Below, in pieces: positions 17,096 through 25,404 of a stretch of DNA of 64,000 nt (position 1 is its first letter; each line of letters begins with the position of its first letter). The position numbers and the translations under genes are program-made. The DNA lies in contig NZ_LT977070.1 in NCBI RefSeq assembly GCF_900250075.1, forward strand, positions 1,752,603 to 1,816,602, in the 5' to 3' direction. The notes under the pieces were generated by a model. It made no database searches. It was not told where the DNA came from and saw only the letters and a program-made list of their open reading frames with translations. This DNA is from Cupriavidus taiwanensis. Lineage in GTDB: Bacteria > Pseudomonadota > Gammaproteobacteria > Burkholderiales > Burkholderiaceae.

Positions 17096-18202
17096 ATGAG
17101 CAGCAACACACTGACTGAACGGGCGGGTACCGAACCTGTTCCCGCGTCGAAATCCAGGCCCAGCGCCAAACGCCTGCTGGCGACGGGCGTGCTGGCTGTC
17201 GCCGGGCTGGCCGGGATCGGCTATGGCTACCACTGGTGGACGTCCGCCCGCTTCCTGCAGGCTACCGACGACGCCTACGTCGGCGGCGATGTCACGGTGA
17301 TCGGCGCCAAGGTCGGTGGCTACATCGCGGAAGTGGCGGTGGCGGACAACCAGACCGTCCATGCTGGCGACTTGCTGGTCCGCATCGACGACCGCGACTA
17401 CCGCGCCGCACTGGCCAAGGCCGAGGGCGCGGTCGCTGCGCAGCAGGCACTGCTCGCCAACCTCGATGCCACCGCGCACTTGCAGGAGGCGGTGATTGCC
17501 CAGGCCAGGGCCGGCATGGCGGCGGCCAATGCGGACACCGTGCGGGCGCGTGACGACCAGGCGCGCTACGCCAGCCTGGTGGCAAAGGCGGCGGTCTCGA
17601 TCCAGAGCTCGCAAAAGGCCGACTCGGATTACAAGCAGGCGCAGGCCAATGGCGACAAGGCGCGCGCCTCGCTGCTGGCCGCGCAGCGCCAGCTGGAAGT
17701 CATCGGCACGCAGAAGCAGCAGGCCCAGGCAGCGCTGGCACAGGCCATTGCTGAGCGCGACATCGCGAAGCTGAACCTGGGCTACACCGAGTTGCGCGCG
17801 CCGGTTGATGGCACCGTGGGCAACCGGCGGGCCCGCGTCGGCGCCTTTGCCGGCGCCGGCACCCAGTTGCTGTCGATCGTGCCGGCCAGCGGCTTGTGGG
17901 TGGACGCCAATTTCAAGGAAGGACAGCTGGCGCACATGCGCCCCGGCATGCCGGTAGAGATAGAAGCCGATGTCCTGCCGGGACGAGTCTTCCATGGCCA
18001 TGTGGCCAGCCTGGCGCCGGCCACCGGCGCGCAGTTCAGCGTGTTGCCGCCGGAGAATGCCACCGGCAACTTCACCAAGATCGTTCAGCGCGTGCCGGTG
18101 CGGATCCGCCTGGATGAGGCGGATGCCCGGCTTGGCGTGCTGCGTCCGGGCCTGTCGGTCATCGCGCAGGTCAATACGTTGCCCGGCAAGCAGGTGCGGT
18201 GA
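17096..18202 (+). CDS. emrA: EmrA/HlyD-family membrane fusion protein
   Basis: A 368-aa periplasmic adaptor with one N-terminal membrane anchor (about 25-48), a barrel-sandwich hybrid (GGYIAEVAVADNQTVHAGDLLVRIDDRDYRAAL), an alpha-helical coiled-coil hairpin (about 100-210) and the matching lipoyl half (LGYTELRAPVDGTVGNRRARVGAF). It bridges the MFS pump to the outer-membrane factor. AAGGAA lies before ATG 17096; its stop overlaps the emrB-like start. Confidence 0.92.
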   Translation: MSSNTLTERAGTEPVPASKSRPSAKRLLATGVLAVAGLAGIGYGYHWWTSARFLQATDDAYVGGDVTVIGAKVGGYIAEVAVADNQTVHAGDLLVRIDDRDYRAALAKAEGAVAAQQALLANLDATAHLQEAVIAQARAGMAAANADTVRARDDQARYASLVAKAAVSIQSSQKADSDYKQAQANGDKARASLLAAQRQLEVIGTQKQQAQAALAQAIAERDIAKLNLGYTELRAPVDGTVGNRRARVGAFAGAGTQLLSIVPASGLWVDANFKEGQLAHMRPGMPVEIEADVLPGRVFHGHVASLAPATGAQFSVLPPENATGNFTKIVQRVPVRIRLDEADARLGVLRPGLSVIAQVNTLPGKQVR

Positions 18203-19806
18203 TGACTACCACCAGCCTGGCCACTCCCGCTGCCGCGCCACCCCTGGACACGCCGGAGGCGATGTCCACCAGCGCCAAGGTGTTTGCCTTCGGCACCATG
18301 TGCGTGGGTATGTTTATCGCTTTGCTGGATATTCAGATCGTATCGGCGTCATTGCGCGATATCGGCGGCGCGCTCTCGGCCGGCGCCGATGAGACCGTCT
18401 GGGTGCAGACCAGCTACCTGATCGCCGAGATCATCGTCATTCCCTTGTCCGGGTGGCTTTCGCGCGTCATGTCGACACGCTGGCTGTTCGCCGCCTCGGC
18501 GGCGGGCTTTACGGTAACCAGCCTGCTGTGCGGGGTGGCATGGGACATCAACAGCATGATCGTGTTCCGCGCCTTGCAAGGTTTCCTGGGCGGTTCGATG
18601 ATCCCGATGGTGTTTACCACGGCCTTTGCCTTCTTCGTCGGCCCGCAGCGTGTCATCGCCGCCGCCACCGTCGGTGGGCTGGCTTCGCTGGCGCCGACGC
18701 TGGGGCCCACCATCGGCGGCTGGATCACCGACAACTTCTCCTGGCACTGGCTGTTCTTCATCAACCTGGTGCCAGGCATCTTCGTCACCATCGCGGTGCC
18801 GCTGATGGTCAAGGTCGACCGGCCCAACTGGTCGCTGCTGCGCGGTGCCGACTACCTGGGCATGGGGCTGATGGCGCTGTTCCTGGGCTGCCTCGAATAC
18901 ACCCTGGAAGAAGGGCCGCGCTGGGACTGGTTCGGGGATGACGTGATCCTGGCCACCGGCTGGATCTCCGGCCTGTCGGGCGTGGCCTTCATCTGGCGCA
19001 CGCTGACCTATGCCAACCCCTTGGTGGACCTGCGCGCGCTCAAGGACCGCAACTTCGCGCTCGGCTGCTTCTTCTCCTTTGTCACCGGCATCGGCATCTT
19101 TGCCACCATCTACTTGACGCCGCTGTTCCTGGGGCGGGTGCGCGGCTTCAGCGCGCTGGACATCGGGCTGGCGGTGTTTTCCACCGGCGTGTTCCAGATG
19201 GCATCGATCCCGCTCTATGCCTTCCTGGCCAACCGGGTCGACCTGCGCTGGCTGATGATGGTCGGGCTTGGACTGTTCGCGGTATCGATGTGGTACTTCG
19301 CGCCCATCACGCATGACTGGGGTGCGGCGCAGCTGCTGTTGCCGCAGGCGCTGCGCGGCATGGCGCAGCAGTTCGCGGTGGCGCCGACGGTAACGCTGAC
19401 GCTGGGCAGCCTGCCGCCGGAGCGGCTCAAGCTGGCGTCGGGGCTGTTCAACCTGATGCGCAACCTGGGCGGCGCGATCGGCATCGCGGCCTGCGCGACC
19501 GCGCTCAACAACCGGGGCAACCTGCACTTCCTGCGCGAGGCGGAACACCTGAACATTCGCAATGAAGCCATGGGCGGCATGCTGCAGGGGATCGCCAGCG
19601 AGTTCATGGCGGCCGGGCACGATGCACTCGATGCGCAGACCGCGGCGCTGCGGCAATTGTGGGGGCTGGCATGGCGCGAGGCGCAGACCCAGACCTTTGG
19701 CGACATCTTCCTGATGATCCTGGTCTGCTTCGCGATCGCCACCGCGATGGTGCCGCTGATGCGCAAGGTGGCCCCGCCCAAGGCGCCGTCTGCAGACGCG
19801 CATTGA
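18202..19806 (+). CDS. emrB: DHA2-family MFS drug exporter (EmrB-like)
   Basis: A 534-aa pump with 14 predicted helices. Motif A-like and motif C-like regions are visible (LDIQIVSASLRDIGGAL in helix 1; VGGLASLAPTLGPTIGGWITDNFSWHWLFFINLVPG in helix 5 and after), typical of the DHA2/EmrB proton-driven exporters. ATG 18202 overlaps the emrA stop by one base; GTG 18199 is the alternative. It is likely to export lipophilic or aromatic compounds together with the adjacent adaptor and outer-membrane factor. Confidence 0.93.
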   Translation: MTTTSLATPAAAPPLDTPEAMSTSAKVFAFGTMCVGMFIALLDIQIVSASLRDIGGALSAGADETVWVQTSYLIAEIIVIPLSGWLSRVMSTRWLFAASAAGFTVTSLLCGVAWDINSMIVFRALQGFLGGSMIPMVFTTAFAFFVGPQRVIAAATVGGLASLAPTLGPTIGGWITDNFSWHWLFFINLVPGIFVTIAVPLMVKVDRPNWSLLRGADYLGMGLMALFLGCLEYTLEEGPRWDWFGDDVILATGWISGLSGVAFIWRTLTYANPLVDLRALKDRNFALGCFFSFVTGIGIFATIYLTPLFLGRVRGFSALDIGLAVFSTGVFQMASIPLYAFLANRVDLRWLMMVGLGLFAVSMWYFAPITHDWGAAQLLLPQALRGMAQQFAVAPTVTLTLGSLPPERLKLASGLFNLMRNLGGAIGIAACATALNNRGNLHFLREAEHLNIRNEAMGGMLQGIASEFMAAGHDALDAQTAALRQLWGLAWREAQTQTFGDIFLMILVCFAIATAMVPLMRKVAPPKAPSADAH

Positions 19807-19819
19807 TCTGGGAGCGACC

Positions 19820-20035
19820 ATGGAACTCAGTCCATTCAAATGGCTCCTGTCCGTCGCGCTGATCACGGGCAGCAGCGCCACCGCGGTGCATGCGGGAGAG
19901 CGCCCGCGCGACACCGGTGTGGCCTGCGCCCGTGCGGCCAATGCCTATTGCAAGTTGCCCGATGAAGGTAGCAGGCCCATGCTGCAAGGCGGGCGATTGG
20001 ACAAGTCCGATGGATTCGACGGCCGGCTCGTTTGA
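19820..20035 (+). CDS. Small exported hypothetical protein
   Basis: A 71-aa frame 13 bp after the pump gene, with GGGAG before the ATG. Residues 1-25 form a good Sec signal (WLLSVALITGSSATAVHAG). The mature part of about 46 residues contains two Cys, which could form a disulphide. I do not recognise a family. Position and ribosome site suggest it is the last gene of the efflux operon. Confidence 0.5.
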   Translation: MELSPFKWLLSVALITGSSATAVHAGERPRDTGVACARAANAYCKLPDEGSRPMLQGGRLDKSDGFDGRLV

Positions 20036-20178
20036 GCCTTCGGCCGGCTTTGTATCTGCGTGTGTCGCAATCATGGACTTCTACACAGCGATACAAAGCC
20101 GCCGAAATCCCGACACATGCCGCTTACCGTGGCCTCCTAGACTCACGCTCACATTGATGACGCCAACAGGAGAAGCAA

Positions 20179-21231
20179 ATGTCGAAGACCGTTGATATAC
20201 CTCGCCGTGGCTTTCTGAGTGCCGCGGCAATGACGCTGGCAGCTGCACCGTTCGGCCTGTCGCAGGCCGCCCCTGCACCGACCGGTGTGTCGAAAGCGCC
20301 GCCGCTGCCCCGCACCACGCCGGGCACCCATACCAGCTTCGCGCCGATCAAGCAGATCAACGCCGGCGTGCTGAATGTCGGCTACGCCGAGGCCGGCCCT
20401 GCCACCGGGCCGGTCGCGCTGCTGCTGCACGGCTGGCCCTACGATATCCATAGCTTTGTCGACGTGGCGCCGCTGCTGGCGGCCCGCGGCTACCGGGTGA
20501 TCATTCCCCACCTGCGAGGCTTTGGCTCGACGACCTTCCTGTCTGCCGACACGCTGCGCAACGGGCAGCCCGTGGCCATCGCCGCCGACATGATCGCGCT
20601 GATGGACGCGCTGAACATCCGCAACGCCGTCGTGGCCGGCTTTGACTGGGGCGCGCGCACCGCCGACATCATGGCGGCGCTCTGGCCGGACCGCTGCAGG
20701 GGGCTGGTTGCGGTCAGCGGCTACCTGATCGGCAGCCAGGCGGCGGGCAAGCAGCCGCTGCCGCCTGAAGCCGAACTCCAGTGGTGGTACCAGTTCTATT
20801 TCTCCACGGATCGGGGCCGTGCCGGTTACCAGAAATACACCAACCAGTTCGCGAGGCTGATCTGGAAGCTGGCGTCGCCGCAATGGCAGTTCGATGATGC
20901 GACGTTCGCGCGCAGTGCCGCCGCGTTCGCGAATCCCGACCACGTCGACATCACCATTCACAATTACCGCTGGAGGCAGGGCCTGGCTAGCGGCGAAGCG
21001 AAGTTCGACGAGTTCGAGAAGCGGCTCGCCACGGCGCCCACCATCAGCGTGCCCACCATCACCATCGAGGGCGATGCCAATGGCGCGCCGCATCCCGAGC
21101 CCAGCGCCTATGCCAGCAAGTTTACGGGCAGGTACGAGCACCGGAACCTGACCGGCGGGATTGGCCACAACCCGCCGCAGGAAGCGCCTACCGCCTTTGC
21201 GCAGGCGGTGCTCGATATTGACAGGCCCTGA
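20179..21231 (+). CDS. Tat-exported alpha/beta hydrolase (epoxide hydrolase/dehalogenase type)
   Basis: A 350-aa protein. The N-terminus has a twin-arginine signal (IPRRGFLSAAAMTLAAAP), so export of a folded enzyme is expected. The hydrolase core has LLLHGWPYD (oxyanion region), the nucleophile elbow AGFDWGAR with Asp156 in place of Ser, and GGIGHNPPQE with the catalytic His near the C-terminus. An Asp nucleophile is typical of epoxide hydrolases and haloalkane dehalogenases, not esterases. AGGAG precedes ATG 20179. Substrate unknown. Confidence 0.9.
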   Translation: MSKTVDIPRRGFLSAAAMTLAAAPFGLSQAAPAPTGVSKAPPLPRTTPGTHTSFAPIKQINAGVLNVGYAEAGPATGPVALLLHGWPYDIHSFVDVAPLLAARGYRVIIPHLRGFGSTTFLSADTLRNGQPVAIAADMIALMDALNIRNAVVAGFDWGARTADIMAALWPDRCRGLVAVSGYLIGSQAAGKQPLPPEAELQWWYQFYFSTDRGRAGYQKYTNQFARLIWKLASPQWQFDDATFARSAAAFANPDHVDITIHNYRWRQGLASGEAKFDEFEKRLATAPTISVPTITIEGDANGAPHPEPSAYASKFTGRYEHRNLTGGIGHNPPQEAPTAFAQAVLDIDRP

Positions 21232-21234
21232 CAC

Positions 21235-21393
21235 ATGCGCTGCGCAATGCGCAGGTGGCTGATACTGGCTGCCGTGACGCTGTCGGCGCTGGTATCGGAG
21301 CTGGGTGGCGCAGGCCATCGCTGCGCATGGTCCGGCATGCCCCGGCCCATGCGCGCGGAGAAGCGGGTGGCAAGCGGGGACGTCTCGCCGTAA
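21235..21393 (+). CDS. Short signal-like ORF after the hydrolase gene
   Basis: A 52-codon frame beginning 3 bp after the hydrolase stop: MRCAMRRWLILAAVTLSALVSELGG and onward. A basic n-region and a hydrophobic core look like a signal anchor, but the remainder is short and Arg/Met-rich and no ribosome site is clear. It could be a tiny exported protein translated by coupling, or chance. Nothing else is evident between here and the marR operator. Confidence 0.25.
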   Translation: MRCAMRRWLILAAVTLSALVSELGGAGHRCAWSGMPRPMRAEKRVASGDVSP

Positions 21394-21499
21394 GGCAACG
21401 GCGAACGCGGAATCAGGCCAGCTGCTATTTCGCCTGATGCACCGCGGCAGCGTAGACGGCATCCGCAACCTGCCTGGGCCTCGACCGCGCATGATAATA

Positions 21500-21511
21500 T
21501 TCGCACGCGAA
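21500..21511. promoter_or_regulatory. MarR operator, site 1
   Basis: The palindrome TTCGCACGCGAA (extended arms TATTCGC/GCGAATA, 21498-21513) lies 17 bp upstream of the marR start. The same TTCGCNNGCGAA pattern occurs twice upstream of the enoyl-CoA isomerase-like gene. Autoregulation by the adjacent MarR protein is the simplest reading. Confidence 0.65.
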
Positions 21512-21527
21512 TAAAATCTCATCCTTC

Positions 21528-21977
21528 ATGGTCCGCCCAGACATGGAACATCGCCTCGTCTATCTCCTGAATGTGGGCCAGCGCCGCCTGCACCGTTGGA
21601 TACAAGCGCGCACCGCCGCAGGTGGTGTGACTTCGGCCCAGGCCGGGCTCCTTTTCTTTCTGGGCAGGAATGATGGCGCGCTGATGAGCGAGGCCGCCAC
21701 GGCGCTGGACCTGGGCGCGCCCGGGATGAGCGGCCTGGCCGACCGGACCGAAAGGGCCGGCCTGGTCGAGCGCCGGCCGGATGAGTACGACCGCCGTGCC
21801 TCGCGCCTATGGTTGACAGAGGCGGGGCGCCTGGCGCGCCAGCGTTCCAAGGCAAGCACGAAAGTACTGAATACCAGGCTGACCGAAGGTTTCACTGAAG
21901 CCGAGATCGACGTGGTGGCGCGCTGGCTGACCAGCCTGCAGACAAAATTTCCGGCAGCCGACGAGGGCGAGGTGTAG
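21528..21977 (+). CDS. MarR-family transcriptional regulator
   Basis: A 149-aa winged-helix regulator. The recognition region is MSEAATALDLGAPGMSGLADRTERAGLVERRPDEYDRRASRLWLTEAGR, with the DxR wing (DEYDRRASR) typical of MarR. ATG 21543 is an in-frame alternative; neither start has a strong ribosome site. It converges on the enoyl-CoA isomerase-like gene, and shared palindromes suggest it controls both itself and that gene. Confidence 0.9.
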   Translation: MVRPDMEHRLVYLLNVGQRRLHRWIQARTAAGGVTSAQAGLLFFLGRNDGALMSEAATALDLGAPGMSGLADRTERAGLVERRPDEYDRRASRLWLTEAGRLARQRSKASTKVLNTRLTEGFTEAEIDVVARWLTSLQTKFPAADEGEV

Positions 21978-22009
21978 CCTCAGTGCGGCTGAAAACCGAC
22001 TCAACCGGT

Positions 22010-22786
22010 TTACTGTCCGGCAATCCTGCTGAAGTCTGGTTTGCGCTTTTCGGCGAAGGCTGAGAAGGCTTCCCTGGCTTCAGCGCTGACCAGCCGCTCC
22101 TCGAATCTGGTGCTTTCGCTTTGCATCTGCGAAACCAGTTTTTCCGCATCGCGCATGAGCTGCTTCATTGCGCTCAGGGAGCCAGCCGGCCTGGCGGCAA
22201 TTTTCTCTGCCATCCGACGCGCGTCCGCCCTCAGCTGGTCATTGGCGCAGACCTTGTTCGCGATGCCCCATGCGACGGCGGTTTGCGCATCAAGCGGCTC
22301 GCCCAGCGCGAACATCTCGAAGGCCCTGACGTGTCCGATCCGCAAGGGGAGCAGGTAACTTGAAGCCGCTTCGGGAACGAGGGCGAGATTGATGAAAGGC
22401 GTGATCAGTTGCGCGTCCTGGCCGAGCACGACGTAATCGCAATGCAGCAGCATGGTGGTCCCGACGCCGACGGCCTTGCCATTGACGGCGGCGACAATCG
22501 GCACGATCGAATTCGCAAGGGCGCGCAGAAAGCGATGCACGTGACGTTCACCGGGGCCGTTTCCCGCGGCCATCGCGGCAAATTCGCCGAGATCATTGCC
22601 GGCCGTAAAACTGTCCCCGTCTCCCTGCAACAGCAATACCCGAATGGCCGGGTCCTGCTGTGCCTGCTCGATCGCGTCGGCGAGTGCGCCGTACATCTCG
22701 TTGGTCAAGGCATTCTTCTTGTCCGGCCGGGCGAGCGTGATGGACAGCACGCCGCCGCTGAGGTCAACGCGGATTTCCGGGGTCAT
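22010..22786 (-). CDS. Crotonase-fold protein, probable enoyl-CoA delta-isomerase
   Basis: A 258-aa crotonase (ECH/ECI) family member with the CoA-binding oxyanion segment SFTAGNDLGEF. Both catalytic Glu of classical enoyl-CoA hydratases are replaced: the GGGCE position reads GVGTT and the QPE position reads TPF. Instead it has ITPFINLALVPEAASSYLLP, with Glu139 in the position used by ECI2-type delta3,delta2-enoyl-CoA isomerases. Isomerisation during unsaturated fatty-acid oxidation is therefore more likely than hydration. ATG 22786 follows GGAGACC. Its upstream region holds two MarR-type palindromes. Confidence 0.85.
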   Translation of the reverse strand: MTPEIRVDLSGGVLSITLARPDKKNALTNEMYGALADAIEQAQQDPAIRVLLLQGDGDSFTAGNDLGEFAAMAAGNGPGERHVHRFLRALANSIVPIVAAVNGKAVGVGTTMLLHCDYVVLGQDAQLITPFINLALVPEAASSYLLPLRIGHVRAFEMFALGEPLDAQTAVAWGIANKVCANDQLRADARRMAEKIAARPAGSLSAMKQLMRDAEKLVSQMQSESTRFEERLVSAEAREAFSAFAEKRKPDFSRIAGQ

Positions 22787-22813
22787 GGGTCGGTCTCCAG
22801 TGAGAGTTGCATG

Positions 22814-22873
22814 GTGCCGTACGGCACTGAAGTTAGGTTCGCATGCGAAGTATATAAATAATTCGCGTGCGAA
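22814..22873. promoter_or_regulatory. Operator cluster upstream of the isomerase-like gene
   Basis: Two perfect palindromes, TTCGCATGCGAA (22838-22849) and TTCGCGTGCGAA (22862-22873), are centred 24 bp apart and match the site in front of marR. An A/T-rich stretch (TATATAAATA) between them could be the -10 region. Nearer the gene is a separate perfect 14-bp palindrome, GTGCCGTACGGCAC (22814-22827), which may be a second control site or an mRNA hairpin. Confidence 0.65.
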
Positions 22874-22947
22874 GTAAACGGGCCGACTGGGCAATGCTGT
22901 TATTTGGTCCTGGAGGTCAGCGGCGACGGGTTCAGCACGGATAAAAA

Positions 22948-22999
22948 ACGAGCTTGCATGGTGATAGTGACTACTCTAGACTAACTTTCAAATCAATAG
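22948..22999. promoter_or_regulatory. HxlR operator, copy B
   Basis: This is the second occurrence of the paired direct-repeat site, at 22948-22967 and 22980-22999, again starting 32 bp apart and with the same ACTACTCTAG linker as copy A. It lies 27 bp before the second HxlR gene. Conservation outside the coding region argues for function or recent duplication. Confidence 0.65.
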
Positions 23000-23026
23000 C
23001 AACTCGATTTTCCGAGGATCCCAGTC

Positions 23027-23515
23027 ATGCAGAGGAAGCCACTTGGTGAAACGCCGTGCCCGATCGCACGGACTGCGGCACGCGTTGCCGACAGCTGGAG
23101 CGTATTGATTCTGCGCGAAGCCTTTTACGGCGTGACCCGATTCGATGAGTTCCAGCAAAACCTGGATATCGCGCCCAATATGCTCACGCGGCGCCTCAAC
23201 TCGCTTGTTGAAGAAGGGATGCTGGAGCGTCGCCAGTACTGTGACCGGCCGCCCCGTTCCGAATACATCCTGACCGAGCGCGGGCGCGATTTCCGCCAGG
23301 TCCTGCTGGCCATGCTGGCGTGGGGCAACAAGCATCTCGCGCCCGAAGGCGAAAGCGTCCAGTTGGCGAACCGGCGCACCGGCCTGCGCGTGGAGCCCGT
23401 GCTGGTCGACCCGGCCACCGGCCGCCCGATCACCGATGCCGACTATCACATTGCCCCCGGCCCCGCCGCCAGCGACGGTGTGCGTCGGCGGCTGTCCCGC
23501 TCGGCTGAAGCCTGA
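23027..23515 (+). CDS. HxlR-family transcriptional regulator (copy B, long form)
   Basis: A 162-aa paralogue of the regulator at 16682. The core (CPIARTAARVADSWSVLILREAFYG, IAPNMLTRRLNSLVEEGMLERRQYC) is nearly identical, including Cys11. It carries an extra C-terminal segment (EGESVQLANRRTGLRVEPVLVDPATGRPITDADYHIAPGP), which is common in this subgroup and is missing from copy A. It stands 126 bp before the thiolase gene, which it may regulate. Confidence 0.92.
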   Translation: MQRKPLGETPCPIARTAARVADSWSVLILREAFYGVTRFDEFQQNLDIAPNMLTRRLNSLVEEGMLERRQYCDRPPRSEYILTERGRDFRQVLLAMLAWGNKHLAPEGESVQLANRRTGLRVEPVLVDPATGRPITDADYHIAPGPAASDGVRRRLSRSAEA

Positions 23516-23641
23516 GCGGCATCTCCCGGGCAATCAGTACCCATTGAGCCTTTCAGGCCGGCTAGCGGCCGCATGCCACATGGCGTCCCAACTGAAGTGC
23601 GGTGCGGACGCTTGATATTGCGATGAAGCAGGGAGAATACG

Positions 23642-24829
23642 ATGAACGCAAGAGATGTCGTGCTATGCCAGCCGGTACGGACCGCCATCGGCGCCTACAA
23701 CGGCTCATTGAAGGCCATTCCGGCAACCGGTCTTGGCGCGGCGGCAATCCGCGCAACCGTGGAGCGTGCGGGCATTGATCCGGGGCTGGTCGGCAGCGTG
23801 GTATTCGGCAATGTGATCCAGGCGGGCAACCGCATGAACCCGGCCCGCCAGGCTGCCATCGAGGCGGGCCTGCCGGTTGCGGTTCCGGCGATGACAGTCA
23901 ACCGCGTTTGCGGTTCGGGGGCGCAGGCCATCGCCACGGCGGCGGACGAGGTGCGGCTGGGCTATGTCGATATCGCGATTGCCGGCGGCATGGAGAACAT
24001 GGATCGCGCCCCATACCTGATGCCGACCGGCCGCTGGGGGCAACGCATGGGAGATGCCGCCCTGCACGACAGCATGCTGCACGACGGCCTGCTGGACGCC
24101 TTCTCCGGTCAGCATTCCGGATGGCATACCGAGGACCTTGTCGCCCGCTACGCGCTATCCCGCGAGGCCCAGGATCGCTGGGCCGAGCGCTCGCAGCGTA
24201 ACTTCGCGCTGGCGCAGGCGAACGGGCGCTTCACCGGGCAGATCGCCGGGGTGGCCATCAAGGGGAAGGGCGGTACCACCATGTTCGAAGTCGACGAAGC
24301 CAACCGCCCCGATACCAGCCTCGATGCGCTCGGCCGACTCAAGCCGGCGTTTCGCCAGGACGGCACGATTACCGCCGGCAATGCGCCCGGGCTCAACAGC
24401 GGCGCAGCAGCCATGATCGTTGCCGAACGCTCGGTGGCTGATGCCAGGGGCCTGGAGCCCCTGGGGCGACTGGCCGCCTATGGCGTTGGGGCCGTGGAGC
24501 CTGGCATGTTCGGGCTGGGCCCGGTGCCGGCGGTGCGGCAGGCGCTGCAACGTGCCGGCTGGAAGCTGGGCGACATTGAGCGCATCGAGATCAATGAAGC
24601 GTTCGCCGCGGTGCCGCTGGCTGTCGCCGCCGAGCTTGGATTGCCCCACGACATCATCAATGTCGACGGTGGTGCCATCGCCCACGGCCATCCGATCGGT
24701 GCGACCGGCGCGGTGCTGACGACGCGCCTGCTGCATGCCATGCGCGCCGACGGCATCCGGCGCGGCATCGTCACGCTGTGCATCGGCGGCGGACAAGGGA
24801 TTGCGCTCGCGTTCGAGGCGCTGGCCTGA
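23642..24829 (+). CDS. Acetyl-CoA C-acetyltransferase (thiolase)
   Basis: A 395-aa thiolase. The nucleophile is Cys90 in NRVCGSGAQAI, with His350 in HGHPIGATG and Cys380 in CIGGGQGIAL. It catalyses reversible condensation or cleavage of acyl-CoA. The length and motifs fit the biosynthetic-type (PhaA/AtoB-like) class. AGGGAG precedes the ATG. It is followed by a MaoC hydratase and faces an enoyl-CoA isomerase-like gene across the HxlR gene, so this segment is a small acyl-CoA module. Confidence 0.94.
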   Translation: MNARDVVLCQPVRTAIGAYNGSLKAIPATGLGAAAIRATVERAGIDPGLVGSVVFGNVIQAGNRMNPARQAAIEAGLPVAVPAMTVNRVCGSGAQAIATAADEVRLGYVDIAIAGGMENMDRAPYLMPTGRWGQRMGDAALHDSMLHDGLLDAFSGQHSGWHTEDLVARYALSREAQDRWAERSQRNFALAQANGRFTGQIAGVAIKGKGGTTMFEVDEANRPDTSLDALGRLKPAFRQDGTITAGNAPGLNSGAAAMIVAERSVADARGLEPLGRLAAYGVGAVEPGMFGLGPVPAVRQALQRAGWKLGDIERIEINEAFAAVPLAVAAELGLPHDIINVDGGAIAHGHPIGATGAVLTTRLLHAMRADGIRRGIVTLCIGGGQGIALAFEALA

Positions 24830-24899
24830 AGCGTCTGTCTTCATACCTGGCGAGCCTCGGTCGGTGAGGGCAGCGCCAAACCACATGGAGGAGCAAAGC

Positions 24900-25373
24900 A
24901 TGAATATTCAATACATCGAGGATCTGGCGGCGGGCCAGAAGTACGGTTCGGGGCGGTTGACCGTCGAGCCTGAAAGGATCAAGACCTTTGCTGCCGAGTT
25001 CGATCCGCAGCCCTTCCATCTTGATGAAGCCGCTGCGCGAGACACGCTGTTTCGTGGACTGGCGGCGAGCGGCTGGCATACCGCGGCGTTGACCATGCGC
25101 TTGCTGGTCGATGGCCAATTCCGGCCCGCCGGCGGCATCGTCGGCGCGGGCTTCGAGGAGCTGCGCTGGCCAAAGCCAGTGCGCCCTGGCGATGAATTGC
25201 ATATCGAGAGCGAGATACTGGACGTGCGGATTTCAAAATCGCGCCCCGACCAGGGCATCGTGAAGGTGCGTACCACAACCTTCAACCAGGCCGACGAGCC
25301 GGTGCAGGTTTTTACCGGCAATCTGATCGTGCAGCGGCGCCCCGCGGCCGCCGCGCAGACGGAGGCGTCATGA
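24900..25373 (+). CDS. MaoC-family (R)-specific enoyl-CoA hydratase-like protein
   Basis: A 157-aa single hot-dog domain. The hydratase-2 motif is AAEFDPQPFHLDEAAARDTLFRGLAASGWHT, with Asp35 and His40 as the catalytic pair. The C-terminal strand VKVRTTTFNQADEPVQVFTGNLIVQRR is typical of MaoC acyl dehydratases. GGAGGAGC precedes the ATG. Its TGA overlaps the ATG of a broken panE-like gene, showing that a third gene of the operon once followed. Confidence 0.9.
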   Translation: MNIQYIEDLAAGQKYGSGRLTVEPERIKTFAAEFDPQPFHLDEAAARDTLFRGLAASGWHTAALTMRLLVDGQFRPAGGIVGAGFEELRWPKPVRPGDELHIESEILDVRISKSRPDQGIVKVRTTTFNQADEPVQVFTGNLIVQRRPAAAAQTEAS

Positions 25374-25404
25374 AGATTCTTGTGCTCGGTGCAGGAGCCA
25401 TGGG
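25370..25404 (+). pseudogene. Truncated 5' end of a ketopantoate reductase-like (PanE/ApbA) gene
   Basis: Only the first 11-12 codons remain: MKILVLGAGAMG, the start of a Rossmann NAD(P) fold as in 2-dehydropantoate 2-reductases. After that the sequence switches to outer-membrane-factor DNA and the frame stops about 20 codons later. The ATG overlaps the maoC stop in ATGA, so this was the next gene of the thiolase-maoC operon before a deletion or rearrangement. Confidence 0.6.
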
